Assembly (NCBI GenBank): GCA_900074885.1
Contig: FJUW01000040.1
Location: 1 to 64,000 of the forward strand
DNA: 64,000 nucleotides
Direction of reading: 5' to 3'
DNA from: Rhynchosporium graminicola
Lineage: Eukaryota; Ascomycota; Leotiomycetes; Helotiales; Ploettnerulaceae
Position numbers and translations under genes: made by a program. The notes under the pieces are model-generated. The model made no database searches, had not been told where the DNA came from, and worked only from the letters and a program-made list of their open reading frames with translations. Shown piece after piece: positions 12,148 through 25,363 of this stretch; positions within the stretch are counted from its first letter, which is position 1; every line of letters begins with the position of its first letter.

Positions 12148-12879
12148 ATATAGCGTTATTATAGAGTATAATTAAGGGATTATTCCTAGTAATAAATTCT
12201 AATACTAGTAACTATAATAACTTATTATCCTCTAAGTAACTATAGTTATCTATTCTATCTTCTTAGGCCTTAATCTACTAATCTAGTTTATATGAAGGTC
12301 TAAGTTTACTTAAGTTAGTAATATAAAAGTCTCTAAGCTTATATAGAGTACTTATTAGGTCGGAAGTATTATACTAAGTTAAGTCCGGGTTATAGCTTAG
12401 CTAGCTAACTTAATACTTTAGATTACCTCTTAGGAGCTATATAGTAAGTATATCTTATAACTCCTACTTTTCTTAAGTAGTAATAACCTCTAGGAGTAGG
12501 TTTAGTAACTCCTAGCTTAGTAATAAGTTATCCGGGTCTTTAAAGAGTAATTCGGAAGCGAATATATTATATATAGAAGATCCCGGGGGTAAATCTAGCT
12601 TATAAGAGTATCTAATCTTAGCTAGGACTTAGTATAGTCCTGCTTAGAGACTAGATAGCTTCTTACTTAGCTAGTAATTCTTAAGGTTCCTTATAGAGAG
12701 AAATATCTTATCTTTAACTTCCTAGTCGATACTATACTATTTCGGGTTAGTTATAGCGCTCATCTTATACTAAGTAGCTAGTATATTAGCTTTTATAACC
12801 TCGATAGCGGATTTAGTACGTTTAGCTAGAGATTTAGTATTAGTATAGTTAAGCTTCTCTTATAGTATCGATCCGATAG

Positions 12880-13350
12880 GTTACTTCTAGTCCTAGCTAT
12901 TCCGTAGTAATATACTATATTTAAAGGTATATAGCGCTATACTAATAGAGTCGTAAGGTAGGGTTACTTAGGCGCGGTCTATTATTAGTAGTAGTTCGCC
13001 CTAGTTACTCTAGTAGTAATTAATAAAAGGTCTAAGGCGTTAGTTAATATACTAATTTATAATCTCTATTTATCTATCGGTTTACTAGTAGAAAGAGATA
13101 GAGAGCTTAACCTTNGTTACTTCTAGTCCTAGCTATTCCGTAGTAGTATACTATATTTAAAGGTATATAGCGCTATACTAATAGAGTCGTAAGGTAGGGT
13201 TACTTAGGCGCGGTCTATTATTAGTAGTAGTTCGCCCTAGTTACTCTAGTAGTAATTAATAAAAGGTCTAAGGCGTTAGTTAATATACTAATTTATAATC
13301 TCTATTTATCTATCGGTTTACTAGTAGAAAGAGATAGAGAGCTTAACCTT
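12880..13350. repeat. 235-bp tandem duplication around the N at 13115 (assembly joint)
   Basis: 12880-13114 and 13116-13350 are near-identical and separated only by N. C3 has this sequence once. This looks like overlapping contig ends placed side by side, not a biological repeat. Confidence 0.85.
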
Positions 13351-14827
13351 AACTCTAATTATACAGTAAAACTCTTACTAGAAGGATAAGACTAACTAAG
13401 CTCCTTAGTTAGATATAATTAACTTAGGGGTGTGTTCGAAACGATATATCTATTAGATAAATAACGTCGCTATCCCGCGGGTATCGATATTATAGTAGTA
13501 TAGTATCGATATAAAGTCTTTCCCTAGGCAGTTAATAAATACTAATATCTTATTAAATCCTTAGTTATCAGGCGAGAAGTCCTTAAAATCTATAGCTAAG
13601 TACTATATAGAGTAGCTAAGTACTAGTAATAAGTAGAGGAATCCTTATTATTTCATTTACTTCAGATAAGAGTATTAATAAGAGTAGTAATTATAAGTAT
13701 ACTATTTTATATCTAATATAAGTCCTTTCTAGTAGTAATAAGTAGAAATTATTTCGGCGGTCTTATAAGTATTCGAATAAGCGGAGGAAACTTAATCGTA
13801 GACTTTACTAATTAAATAGGTATATAGTAAGGTATAGCGTTATACGTATAGATAATTATTATAAAGTAGTAAACTATTATTAATAATATATTTATCTCTT
13901 AATATATTCTGTTTATTAGAGAACGATTTTTAGTTAAATTAGTATAGTTTCTCGATTAAATTAAAGGAGTTATATATAGGTTCCGGTAGCGTATTAGTCC
14001 CTAGCGATATTAGGTATATATAACTAATTTAATCGATATAATACTTAGCTAGTTCTGCGTTAATCCTAAGGTCTAAGTAGTCTAGAGGTAATAAAACCCG
14101 AGATCTATTATCTTGTTTCTATTATTCTTATATCCTTAGATCTTATTTCTTATAGCTAAGGATATTAGCTTTAGTATTATCTTTACTAAGTATATATATA
14201 ATTTGAAAGTTGAATTCGAAAAGGAATTCTATCTATTTAGCTTACTTACTAGTTAGGACCTTAGTAGTTATAAAGTATTCTAAGGATTAATAGTCTGTAT
14301 ATATACTAGTATAATATTATAAAGATATGAATTCCGGTCTTTATTTCTAGAAAGACTTAATAATAATATATAGCTCTTTATTATAGATCTTCTAGTTTAG
14401 TTTATATCTATTAAGAATATAGGAGTAGAATCTAATTAAATACTATTAGTTATCTTTATATAATTAAGAGATAACTCTAGTTATTATACTATCGGAAGTA
14501 TTAGTTTCTAGTTTAGTTTATAATTTAAAGTCGAAATAGTATAGTTTCTATACTAATAATAGCTATTAATATAAATTATCGAAGGACTTCTTATAATTAT
14601 TAGTGAAATTCTATAGTACTATAGGCCGAGTAAGTACTAAGAGAGGTTTAGCGATAAGGCTAAAATTCCGAATAAATTAATAATAGAACTTATAGAATCC
14701 TAAGAAGGATTTTATAGCTATTACCGTTTCGGGGTACTTCTAGTTTACTAATAGTACTACTTTCTCGGGATCTAGCTCGATTCCGTTAGTAGTAACGATA
14801 TATCCGAGGTATTTAGTCCGAGTAACG

Positions 14828-16576
14828 TAGAATTCGCTTTTCTTAATATCTACTTAAAGTCTAGTATCTATTAAGTATTATAGTACTAATTTAACGTATT
14901 CCTTATATTCTTAGAGCGTTTCCGAGTATATAAGGATATTATCTAGATAAGCTATATAGAAATTATCTAAGTAGTCTAATAGTATATTATTTATATATCG
15001 CTAGTATATACTAGGTTTATTATAGAGCTTAAAAAGTAGTACTTTATATTTATAAGATCTAAAGCAGGTTCGGAAGGTAATATACTTCTCTGATTTAGAG
15101 TCTATATAGATATAGTTAAATACTATCCGGATATCTAGTTTAGTAAAGATTATTACTTTAGATATATAAGTTAAGAGCTTATCGATCTTAGGTATTAGGT
15201 ATAAATCCTTTCGAGTGATTATATTAAGCTTATAATAGTTAATATAGAAGCGTAATCCTCTATCGGCCTTTTTAACGAATAGTATAGGTAATATAAAGGG
15301 ACTTTAGCTAGATTCGATAAATCCCTTATTTAAGTTCTTTATAAGATACTCTTTAGTTACTTATAATTCGTCTATAGATTACTAATATAAGGGCGAATAT
15401 ATATTAGGTAATAGTTCTTCTAAAATAATTTTATAATTATATAAGTAATATAGCAGAAGAATATTAGAATCTCGCTTAGAAAAGGCTTCCTTAAGGGTAT
15501 AGTACTATTCCGGTAGCTTTTCAGCTACGAGTCGTTCGGTATCGGGATCCTTAGGAGAGTCGCTATTTAGATAGTCTTATAAGAGGCGGTCTATCTCGTA
15601 GATACTAGTAAAGAATAATTCGGAACCTTTACGTTTTATATTAAAGTGAAAAGCTATAATACTAATTTAGTAAATCGGAACCGGTTTCTAGATCCTTAGA
15701 ANTAGAATTCGCTTTTCTTAATATCTACTTAAAGTCTAGTATCTATTAAGTATTATAGTACTAATTTAACGTATTCCTTATATTCTTAGAGCGTTTCCGA
15801 GTATATAAGGATATTATCTAGATAAGCTATATAGAAATTATCTAAGTAGTCTAATAGTATATTATTTATATATCGCTAGTATATACTAGGTTTATTATAG
15901 AGCTTAAAAAGTAGTACTTTATATTTATAAGATCTAAAGCAGGTTCGGAAGGTAATATACTTCTCTGATTTAGAGTCTATATAGATATAGTTAAATACTA
16001 TCCGGATATCTAGTTTAGTAAAGATTATTACTTTAGATATATAAGTTAAGAGCTTATCGATCTTAGGTATTAGGTATAAATCCTTTCGAGTGATTATATT
16101 AAGCTTATAATAGTTAATATAGAAGCGTAATCCTCTATCGGCCTTTTTAACGAATAGTATAGGTAATATAAAGGGACTTTAGCTAGATTCGATAAATCCC
16201 TTATTTAAGTTCTTTATAAGATACTCTTTAGTTACTTATAATTCGTCTATAGATTACTAATATAAGGGCGAATATATATTAGGTAATAGTTCTTCTAAAA
16301 TAATTTTATAATTATATAAGTAATATAGCAGAAGAATATTAGAATCTCGCTTAGAAAAGGCTTCCTTAAGGGTATAGTACTATTCCGGTAGCTTTTCAGC
16401 TACGAGTCGTTCGGTATCGGGATCCTTAGGAGAGTAGCTATTTAGATAGTCTTATAAGAGGCGGTCTATCTCGTAGATACTAGTAAAGAATAATTCGGAA
16501 CCTTTACGTTTTATATTAAAGTGAAAAGCTATAATACTAATTTAGTAAATCGGAACCGGTTTCTAGATCCTTAGAA
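14828..16576. repeat. 874-bp tandem duplication around the N at 15702 (assembly joint)
   Basis: 14828-15701 and 15703-16576 are the same length and nearly identical (I see one difference, TCGC against TAGC, near 15560/16436). C3 has it once. The N between them marks an unmerged contig overlap. Confidence 0.85.
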
Positions 16577-17479
16577 GTTAAGAGGAGCACTTATAGTAGA
16601 GTTTCGGCGTAAGTACTTTTCTCGATGAATTCGGAGCAGAAAGGAGTTCGGATTCCTTAGTAATAAGCGGAAATAAGTTAAAAAGTAAAGATAATATATT
16701 AATATACCGTATCGCTATTATTTAGTATAATTAGTATTAGTCTAGCTAGTTTATAGCTAAGTCTTACGCGTTAGCGTTAATTTAGTAAGATCGATTAATA
16801 CTAAGTTTACGAGGTAATAGAGTTATAATTATCTCCTTATCGTATCAGAAGGTAGCTAGATAGCGTTCCGATTATAGTAGCTTATAGTAGAGTATATCTA
16901 GCTTAACTTGAAATTATTATATTTATTTAATACTAATAATTATATCTTATTATCCTAAATCGAGGAGAATAAAAGAGTAGTTATAAATATACTTACTATT
17001 AATAGAAAGGTATAAACGTATAAAATAGGTAATATAGGTTCTAATAGACTATTAGAAACTACGTATTAAAATGGAATAAGGTAGTAGCTCGATTTTAATA
17101 CTAAAGGCCCCTAATAATCGTCTAGTAAGAGTACGATTAATAAATAGATAACTATTCGCTCTAGTATTAATTAGGCTATTTATAGAGACTCTTAGCTTAT
17201 TTATACTAACTATAGTTAAGTATATAAATTACTTACTTCTTATTAAGGAGTTAAGGTCTAGATTAAAGAGATTATACTTATATAGACTTAAGAAGGAGTT
17301 TTTACTTAGGCCTTATTATTTCCCTTTAGTATTAGTCTAGATTTAGAGAGTATATCTTCTACTATTTCTTTAGTTACTTAATCTTCTTCCGGAAATTTAT
17401 TAATTAATTAAACTTTAAGCGAGTTAGGGTAGTTTAGCTTAATATAACTAAGCTATTTATAACTATAATACCTAAGGGG

Positions 17480-17681
17480 TGTAACGACACAAGACTCAAG
17501 GCGGTATATAAGCAAGAATAAACAAGTAGGGAGGCTAAGAGCGATCTTATATAGTCTGGTATAAAGGAAACAGAAAGATGCAGAGCTCTGAAGGAGTCTG
17601 TACTTTCTATATATATAAGGAGGGTATGCCTAAGGCACCGATACTGGCCCGTATCTGCTATGTATACTATGCGCCGTTATA
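17480..17681 (-). repeat. LTR of B (left)
   Basis: 202 bp, followed by TTACCCCCTTC (complement of a polypurine tract). Pairs with 25162-25363. Confidence 0.88.
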
Positions 17682-18568
17682 TTACCCCCTTCTAAGATAA
17701 AGGCTCGCCCTCGAGCCTTAAAGAATCGAATAAAGGAAATAAAGTAAGTACAAAACGCAGTTAAATATTAAGATAACTTTCTAAATTTCCATTAAACCGA
17801 AACCGTAGATACTAATTTAGTACTAAGATTATCTCTTCTGTAGAGGGAAACGTAATCTCTAGTAATTATAATGCCGAGTTTTGCTGAATAAGCGAAGCTA
17901 AGCGAGTGATTGAAACACTTGAAGGTTGCAGAAGAAGCGAAAGTCGAAATCGAATTCTAAAGAAGCTAAAAGATTAAGGAGAGTCAGATATCTTTATTAA
18001 GTAGATATAGAAAGTATTAAATTAAAGGTTCTAGTAGAGGGAGGTCGATTCTGCTAAGGGGGACAAATTGTACCGGGGTACAGGAGTTATAAGTCGGATT
18101 CCGGTAATTTCCGCTAGGGTAATAAGCTACTTTATCCTAGCTTAAAAGTAAGGTTTTTCGCTATTAGAGCTGCTTTCGGAAGGTTAAAGTCGGGTGAGAG
18201 GATAATAAATATTAGGGCCTATAGGGAAGTTTCCACCTAAAATTCGTCTGCTGTTTTACTTCGTACGCACGAAGGAACGAGTTTCGAAGTATCCGAGAGT
18301 GACTTCGTAGTAATACTAGTGCTTCTAAGGCTGAATTACGTTCAAATTCCTAGCTGTCTGAGAGATCTCTGGAATCTCGGCTCTTTTGAAAATCTAACTA
18401 TCGAATTCGTAATTAATAGTACTGACTGTTTCCGTATGATTCCGAAGTATAAAAATCTAAGGTAAGTAGAGATAACTTAGCGAAGAGCTCCCTAATAGTC
18501 GAAGTCGTACGTTCGAATCGAGTTTTCTAGGTGAGATATTATTTAATACTATCCCTAGCGGTCTTGAT

Positions 18569-18817
18569 TGTGACGCTTGCTCTAGAAAGGTCTCAAAACT
18601 ACCTGAGTAATAAGACCTCACATTGCTATGAATATGAAGTAGTAAGAATCACTTAAGAATCTACAACTAAGGAGTGAAGAAGTAGAGAGAGAATAGAAGT
18701 ATATACATGAAAAGGGGCCCCCTAACTCTACTCGTGTAATCTCGCTTAGCAGTAAGTGTTTCCACCAATAGGGAGAGACCTCCAAACCTGACCAGTCGAA
18801 CCTGACTAGTCGTCACA
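18569..18817 (-). repeat. LTR of D (left, 3' relative to pol)
   Basis: 249 bp, TGTGACG...CGTCACA. Only lightly mutated compared with its partner at 24896. Confidence 0.92.
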
Positions 18818-18849
18818 CTACCCCCCCCTCCGAAAAAAGCTCGCCCTCG

Positions 18850-21800
18850 AGCGTTAGTCTATCTCCTTATTACTATTAAGGTAGTCGTAATCATCAATTC
18901 CATCGTAGAAAGCATTCAGCTAATTAGGTAGTTTAGCAGGAGGTCCAGCTTATATTAGGTTATTAAAGTGGAATTATTATAGCTTAGCGGGAGCGTATTT
19001 AACGTCTATAGCGTCGTACTATATGAGATCGATATCTTGATTTAACTAGGAAACTCAGTATAAGAAGCTATTACGCTGCTTATAGCACGCAAGTATATCT
19101 TCGATCTCCCATTTATCGTTACTAGTAATATTAATAAGTAATAGCAGTAGTAAGGTTTATCCTAGTAAGAGGTCGTTTAGATACTTCCGTAGCTTAGTAG
19201 CAGGGAATACGTTATATACTTTCATACTAGCAGGGAGCTCTAGACGATAAGAGCTTCCGACCTTTTCAATTACACAGAAGAGTCTATTAGTTAGGAAGTC
19301 GAGTTTTTTACTAAGTCAAGTACTCGTAAAGTAGCGTATATCTAGCCAGATAAGGTCGTCTATAGTAAAGTCGACTTCACGGCGTAAGTAATTATAGGAT
19401 TAGGATATCTTAGCTTATACACGTTAGAAGCTAGATTAAGCAGTAGTCTAGGCGTCACGCAAGCGATTAGCGTAATCTAGAGCTTACTAAGTATTTAACT
19501 TATTAGTAGGCGTAGCAGAGTTAAGTAGGTCTTTCTAATTCCAATTAACGCGAGGTATATATCTATAAATAACTTCAAAAGGTAAGAGGCCTCTAAGGGA
19601 TTCGTAAGGGAGAGTTATCTAAGCGTAGTCTATAATAGGTAAGAATTCCGACTAGTCGTCTTAATAGTAAGAGATAAAAGGTTATAATCTGCGTTAGAGA
19701 TATTAGTTATAGATCTCTATTTAGCTGTCTATTTACAAGTAATCTGCTATAGAAAGCTATCTTTTAGTGCCGAGAATTATAATAACTGCAGTCCAAAAAC
19801 AGGAAACGAATTAAAGCTCTTTATCAGAGGTAATTATTAATAGAGCTCCGAAATAGTAGTATACGTAGTATAAGTAAAGCTTTATAAGGTCGCGCGCATC
19901 AGAGGTCTTTCGGCATAGAATACTAATTGCTTATTTACTAAAACAGTCGATAAATACGAGAACGTTATTATAGCTGTATTTATCGCAGTTAAAGCTATAG
20001 TAGTCGACTATAATATACTCCTATAGACAGGATAGTACGAGTAGAGGTTAGAGGAGGCCCGGTTTCTTATTACGCGGCACTTGAATTCGTTAGTAAGTAT
20101 AATAGTTACAGTAGTACTAGTTAATAGTTAAAGCGATTCCGTACTACTAGTATTATAATACTAGTAGTTATAAAGTCTTCTTTACACTTAGATAAGCAGT
20201 CTCTAATCGGTCGTATACTTCGCGTATAAGTAGCGTGCGAAAGTATAAGATATCAGGTATAATTAGTCTTCCTTTATAGAGTAGAAGATCTTTTTCTATA
20301 GTTAGTTTTCTAAGAGTAGTAGAGAGAGCTTATTTCTATAAAGCTTAAAGTAATAGTATAATACGATTAGCGTTAAGTACTTACTATACTATAGAAAAGA
20401 CTAGCGATAGGTTAGCGACTTCTAAGGTGTTAATAAGCTTAAGGTTATCTATAGAGTCAGAACTGTTCCAGAGGTTACTTATAAGTAGTACTAGATCGAT
20501 TTAGTCTTCGCGTAGTAGCTACTATAAACGCTAAGTTCTTTTAGTGTTATTCTAGTTATTTAATTTATCTATTCTACGAGAGAGAGCGTTAGCGAGTAGA
20601 TTATACTTCCTAGGTCGATAGGTGATCATAAAGTTATAATCTGCGAGTAGCTTAGCCTATCGGGCTTATTATACGTTTAGCTATTTAGAGATTATAAAGT
20701 ACTTAAGAGCTTTATAATTAGTAATGATACGGATCTAATATAGTACGCCTGCGAGCTCAGATCTCTAGTTACTAAAAGATCATATAATTACGAGTATTTC
20801 CTTATCGTAGATAGCGTAATTAAGCTTAGCAGGTAGTATAGTCTTAGAGAAGTAAGCTACTAGGAACTAGTCTTCGTCGTGCTATTACGATAGCATACCT
20901 GCTATTACTCTATCACTAGCGTCTATTTCGATTATACAAGGTAAATATTACTAATAGTAGTAGAGGAGTAGTACCGAAGTAAGAGCGTGCTTTAAGTGAT
21001 TAAAGGTATCTTTATACTCCCTAGTGAACCGAAATAATATATTATTTTTAGTAAGTTATATAAGAGGTTTTACGATAATTCCGTAGTCCTTAATAAATCG
21101 TTAGTAGAAGTTATAAAAGCTTAAGAATAATTATACGCCCTTAACTATAGTCAGGTAATTCTAAGATTATATAATATTAACTTTCTTAAGGTCTACCTCG
21201 ATCCTAGAAGTAGAGATAATAAATCTAAGGTATTTAGTATAAGTAATATTAAATTCATACTTCTTAAGGTTAGCTTATAATCTAGCGTCTTATAATCGTT
21301 ATAGCACCTTATATATATATAATTAATACTATAGTAAGTCGTTAGAGTAGATCAGAATATTATCTAGATATACTATATAGAAGTCGTCCAAGTAGTCGAA
21401 TAAGATATTATTCATATATCGCTAGTATATCGCAGGGCCGTTAGTCAGACCGAAAGGGAGTACCTTACACTTATATATACTGTAATAAGTCCGGAAGGTC
21501 GTATACTCTCCAGAGGCTAGATCCATTCGAATTCGGTAGAACGCCTAGCGAATATCCAGTTTAGTAAATATCTTAGTAGTAGAGATTCTAGCTAGCGTTT
21601 TATCGATTAATAGTAGTAGATATTAATCCTTCCTCGTGAGGTTATTAAATACGCGAAAGTCGATATAGAATCTTAGACTTCTATTAGCTTTCTTAACGAA
21701 AAGAACAAGTATAGCGTATAGTACTTAAGAAGGTTCGATGAAACCTTTAGCTAAGTTATTAGTAATATACGCCTTAACGACTTTAAGTTCTTTAGCTAAT

Positions 21801-24800
21801 ATCTTATATAAGGAGGAGTATTTAAAGTTCTTCTTAGCTCCTTCCTTAAGCTTAATTTAGTAATCGTATAAGCGATAAGGAGGGAGAATATCGCTAGCTT
21901 CCTTAGAAAAGACGTATACTTACTAGCTATACTCGTAAGAGATCTATAGTTCTGAATCTAATTCGCTTAAGCTAATAGTAAATTACTAGGCGGTTTTACG
22001 ATATTCCGTAAGGTTAATAGTTAAAGATATAATAGTAGTATTACGTTACTAAACTGCGATTCGGTCGTTAAGAAGCTTATCTATCTCGTGAAAAGTAGTA
22101 GAGAAGATCTTATTATTAGAAGACTTCTAGCGTTTATATAAGAGATAGAAAGCTAAGCTACTAATCGTATAAATCTCTAGCGCAGGAGGCTCTAGAAGAA
22201 GTCTAAGCATACGAGATGATCTTTATCGCTTCCGAAATATTGTAATAGCTATTTTTATACTTTAAATAGCTTCTGTTAAGTCGCGAGATAGTATTCCGAG
22301 TAACTATTAGTCTATAGTATAAATTATATAGGCGTAGTCTTATGCGTAAGTCTTTAACGTAGAGACTTCTAATTTAGGTTAAAGTAGAGATTCACGCGGG
22401 ATATAAGCGATAATATCGCTAAATCGTACGCACTTTAGCCGTATATTAGTAGCTTCTCTAGAGTATAAAGACTTCTCTTTACTACTCTATTCTTATTCTT
22501 TAGGTAATAAGCACTTAGGCTCGTCGTGTCTATAATAAGTAGTATAAACGCTGGAGAAACAGTCCTAACTAATTAGTAGTAGTAACAGAGGGTTAGTTAC
22601 CCGTAGAATACTCTCTAGAGGAGAGTTTTAGATATTTTTATAGCTATAAGTCTCCCTAGAAATACGCTTCCGAGCTAGTAATAGTTATTTAATAATAAAG
22701 ATAGAGTTAATAATAGCTCGTATATTAACAGGAGAGTTAGCTACGCTTCGCTATTCCTCGTACGCTTCCCAGAACTAATCAAGGCGTTCGTTTCGTTTGT
22801 TAGCGTCGTGTTAGTAGCGCTAGTAAGTATAGTATTTACGTAAGTCCTTAATCTCGATCGGAGAGCTATAAACGTAACTAGGAGGAGTATATAGTAGCAA
22901 AATAATCTATCGTTTAGAGGCATCTAAGAGTACTTGATATTCCGAAAGCTAGGTCCTTCCGAGTATAATACTATAGTTTCCGAGAGTAGTAATAAGAAAG
23001 GGGATAAATGCCTGAACGCGATAATCTACTGTCAAATTAAGTATCGTATAGTAACTAATAGTACTACTATTAACGCTATTAAAGCCTTTAATAGGAATTA
23101 CGTTTAGTAGAGAGTGAATTAAAAGTTTTAAGAAGAAAGAAAGGGATTTAAGAAAAGAATAATTAATAAAATAGTATCTATTAGCTCCAGAATCGAGAAG
23201 TGTAAGTAGCTTATATAAGAGTCTATTCTTAGTAAGAGTAGCACGTGTAGTGAATAATTAACTACTAAGAAGCTTTATAAAGTTAAGATATCGTATATCT
23301 CGTATACTACCTAGGAAAGAGTCTTTTCCTAAGCGTAATCTTTTACTAGCGGTTTAATATACTCCTGGGCGTTGTTATACGTTTCTTCTAGCTTGCTATT
23401 AACGTCGTTATTAGCGTTAATTGCGTTGATTCGATACGGAGTATTAGGTCGAGCTGATAACGAGCGTAAGTATGAAGTAAGCGTAAAATAATAAGGAGTA
23501 TTCGCCGGCGATTATACACGAGGCGTATTATTTCGTGCCGAGTATAGTGCTTATTTACTAGTCGTACTAGTGTTCTCGGGCGTAGGAAAACTAATTTACA
23601 GATAAGAAGAGGAGTTAGTACTATAGCGCTAGGAGGAGGTATTTATAGGGCGTTCTCGAGTCGCGCTAGCCTTAGCTAAAGACTCGGAATAGTAAGTCTT
23701 TTCAATAAATTAACCTTAGTCTTCAGCTTATATAGCCTCAACGTATTCTTCTAGTGTCCTTAACGTTCGGTACTATTAGAAGAGCTATTTCCGTAGCTAT
23801 ATAAGTAGCTTCTCCTATAAGTCTATTTTCAGAGTCGATTAATTATTTACTCTAGCTTTAAAAGCTAGCGTACGAAACTCGTAGTAGAACGTCCAGAAGG
23901 TCTACTTATAATCTATCTTTAGCGCGGAGTAACTAGCTCTTACAGTTTATTAGTTATATAGATTAGATAAGAAGGAGACGAGTTAAGTGATTATATCGAG
24001 TGAATCGATCATACTGCCTTCTTCGTTATATTCTAGTTCTAAGAATAAGAGTTCCAGGTAAGTTCTAGCTATTCCTTCTATTTAGTTAAGTAACTAATCT
24101 TTATAGTAATCTTTATCGATAAAGTAGCTAGAGTAGCGCCGGAGGGCGTTACGTATCTGCACTTCCTAGAGTTTTAGAGAGTAGTCGATTCCATCAGAGA
24201 GCTTATTTAGAAGGTTCGGTATCTTCTCTATACGTATAGCGTATAATATTAATAATATTCCTCTAGTAGATTATTCTCGACGACGATTATTAAGCGTAGG
24301 AGTAGCGTTATCTTCTTTAATTAATAGTAATAGTATTATACGCGATTAAACGTTATCAAACAATACAGACTTAGTAGAGCGCTAAGCAGTTAACTAGCGT
24401 AGTTCTAGGAACTCGTCCTGTAACTAGCGTAGTTCTATAGACAAGTTAGTATTTAATTATCTCTCCTCCGCGAGCTTCCTTTCTGCCTCTTATAGCTAGT
24501 GAGCGCGGTCTTCCTATAAGTTACTTATAATTACTATTAATATAGAGGTATTATTAGGGAGGTTTAGCGACTCAGTAAGTTCATTAATTACAGTAGAAGT
24601 TAGGGAGCTTAACTCGGACGAGGCGTTATCGCGAGTACTCTCTACTATAGAGAGAGGTAGGTTATAGCGAGTATTACGAGTCGCCGAAGAATAAGAAGTA
24701 GAGGGAGTCGGAGAACCGGTAGTCGATTTATCAGACTTAGGTTACTTCAGTTTAAGTGCTATTCTTAAAGTTTATACTTAGTATAGGCCTTCTCTATATA
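18850..24800 (-). pseudogene. RIP-broken gag-pol of element D
   Basis: Minus-strand translation gives a textbook Gypsy reverse transcriptase at about 21330-21620. It shows IFTKLDIR followed by a stop (original Arg/Gln context), then FRIRMD-like text, LPFGLTNGPAIY, YMNNILFDYLDDF and YLDNILIYS. The last should be YLDD, so the second catalytic Asp is Asn, a G-to-A change. RNase H lies around 20600-20900 and integrase around 19600-20100. The C-terminal YDGIDDYDYLNSNKEID segment ends near 18850. The gag-like N-terminus is near 23400-24800. Stops are TAA/TAG at Gln/Trp sites. Confidence 0.85.
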
Positions 24801-24895
24801 GCGTAGTCTCCTGCGTTTAGTAGCTCTAGGCACAGAGGTATAATATAAGTCGATATTTACTATCTTCTCAGATATAAGTAAAGAGTTATAGATAA

Positions 24896-25144
24896 TATAA
24901 CGCTTACTCTAGAAAGGTCTCAAAACTACCTAAGTAATAAGACCTCATATTACTATAAATATGAAGTAGTAAGAATCACTTAAGAATCTATAACTAAGGA
25001 GTGAAGAAGTAGAGAGAGAATAGAAGTATATATATAAAAAGGGGCCCCAAAACTCTACTCGTGTAATCTCGCTTAGCAGTAAGTGTTTCCACCAATAGGG
25101 AGAGACCTCCAAACCTGACCAGTCGAACCTGACCAGTCGTCACA
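24896..25144 (-). repeat. LTR of D (right, 5' relative to pol)
   Basis: 249 bp. Its inner part has more TA steps than the left LTR, while its last ~60 bp are intact. It ends in CGTCACA, followed by TSD ttgat. Confidence 0.92.
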
Positions 25145-25161
25145 TTGATCTTTCTGTTTAA

Positions 25162-25363
25162 TATAACGATATAAGACTTAAGGCGGTATATAAGTAAGAA
25201 TAAACAAGTAGGGAGGCTAAGAGCGATCTTATATAGTCTAGTATAAAGGAAACAGAAAGATGCAGAGCTCTGAAGGAGTCTGTACCTTCTATATATATAA
25301 GGAGGGTATGCCTAAGGCACCGATACTGGCCCGTATCTGCTATGTATACCATGCGCCGTCAAA
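25162..25363 (-). repeat. LTR of B (right)
   Basis: 202 bp. Ends CGTCAAA where CGTCACA is expected, then TSD agggg. Only lightly RIP-mutated. Confidence 0.88.

Larger units (their letters stand above)
18569..25144 (-). mobile_element. Complete Ty3/Gypsy chromovirus (family D)
   Basis: 6,576 bp with two 249-bp LTRs and a perfect TSD ttgat (18564-18568 and 25145-25149), inserted in B. pol and gag run on minus. The polypurine tract complement (ACTACCCCCCCCTCC) follows the left LTR at about 18818. Unlike C and E there is no spare sequence between the end of pol (about 18850) and the 3' LTR. It retains more CA/TG than family C, so it is younger or less exposed to RIP, but its reading frames are still broken. 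Confidence 0.92.
17480..25363 (-). mobile_element. Short non-autonomous LTR element B, with D nested inside
   Basis: Two 202-bp LTRs (17480-17681, 25162-25363) and the TSD agggg (17475-17479, 25364-25368) define it. Without the nested D and its TSD copy it is only 1,303 bp, leaving about 900 bp of internal sequence in which I find no pol domain. The LTR's first ~95 bp and the adjoining primer-site region match family C, and 18350-18480 matches the region next to C's 5' LTR (about 7580-7680). The rest of the LTR differs. B is therefore best read as a deletion derivative of C, or a relative that uses C's enzymes. RIP damage is lighter than in C. Confidence 0.8.

Noticed and set aside
12880..16576. 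Large tandem duplications in C2 as a biological feature
   Set aside because: Both are centred on a single N and absent from C3, and removing them makes the two elements equal in length, so they are assembly joints.
22741..22923. 60-codon minus ORF inside element D
   Set aside because: A short open fragment of the RIP-broken polyprotein region, not a separate gene.
25158..25352. Minus-strand ORF of 64 codons as a gene
   Set aside because: It lies within the LTR of element B and is open only because that LTR is lightly mutated.
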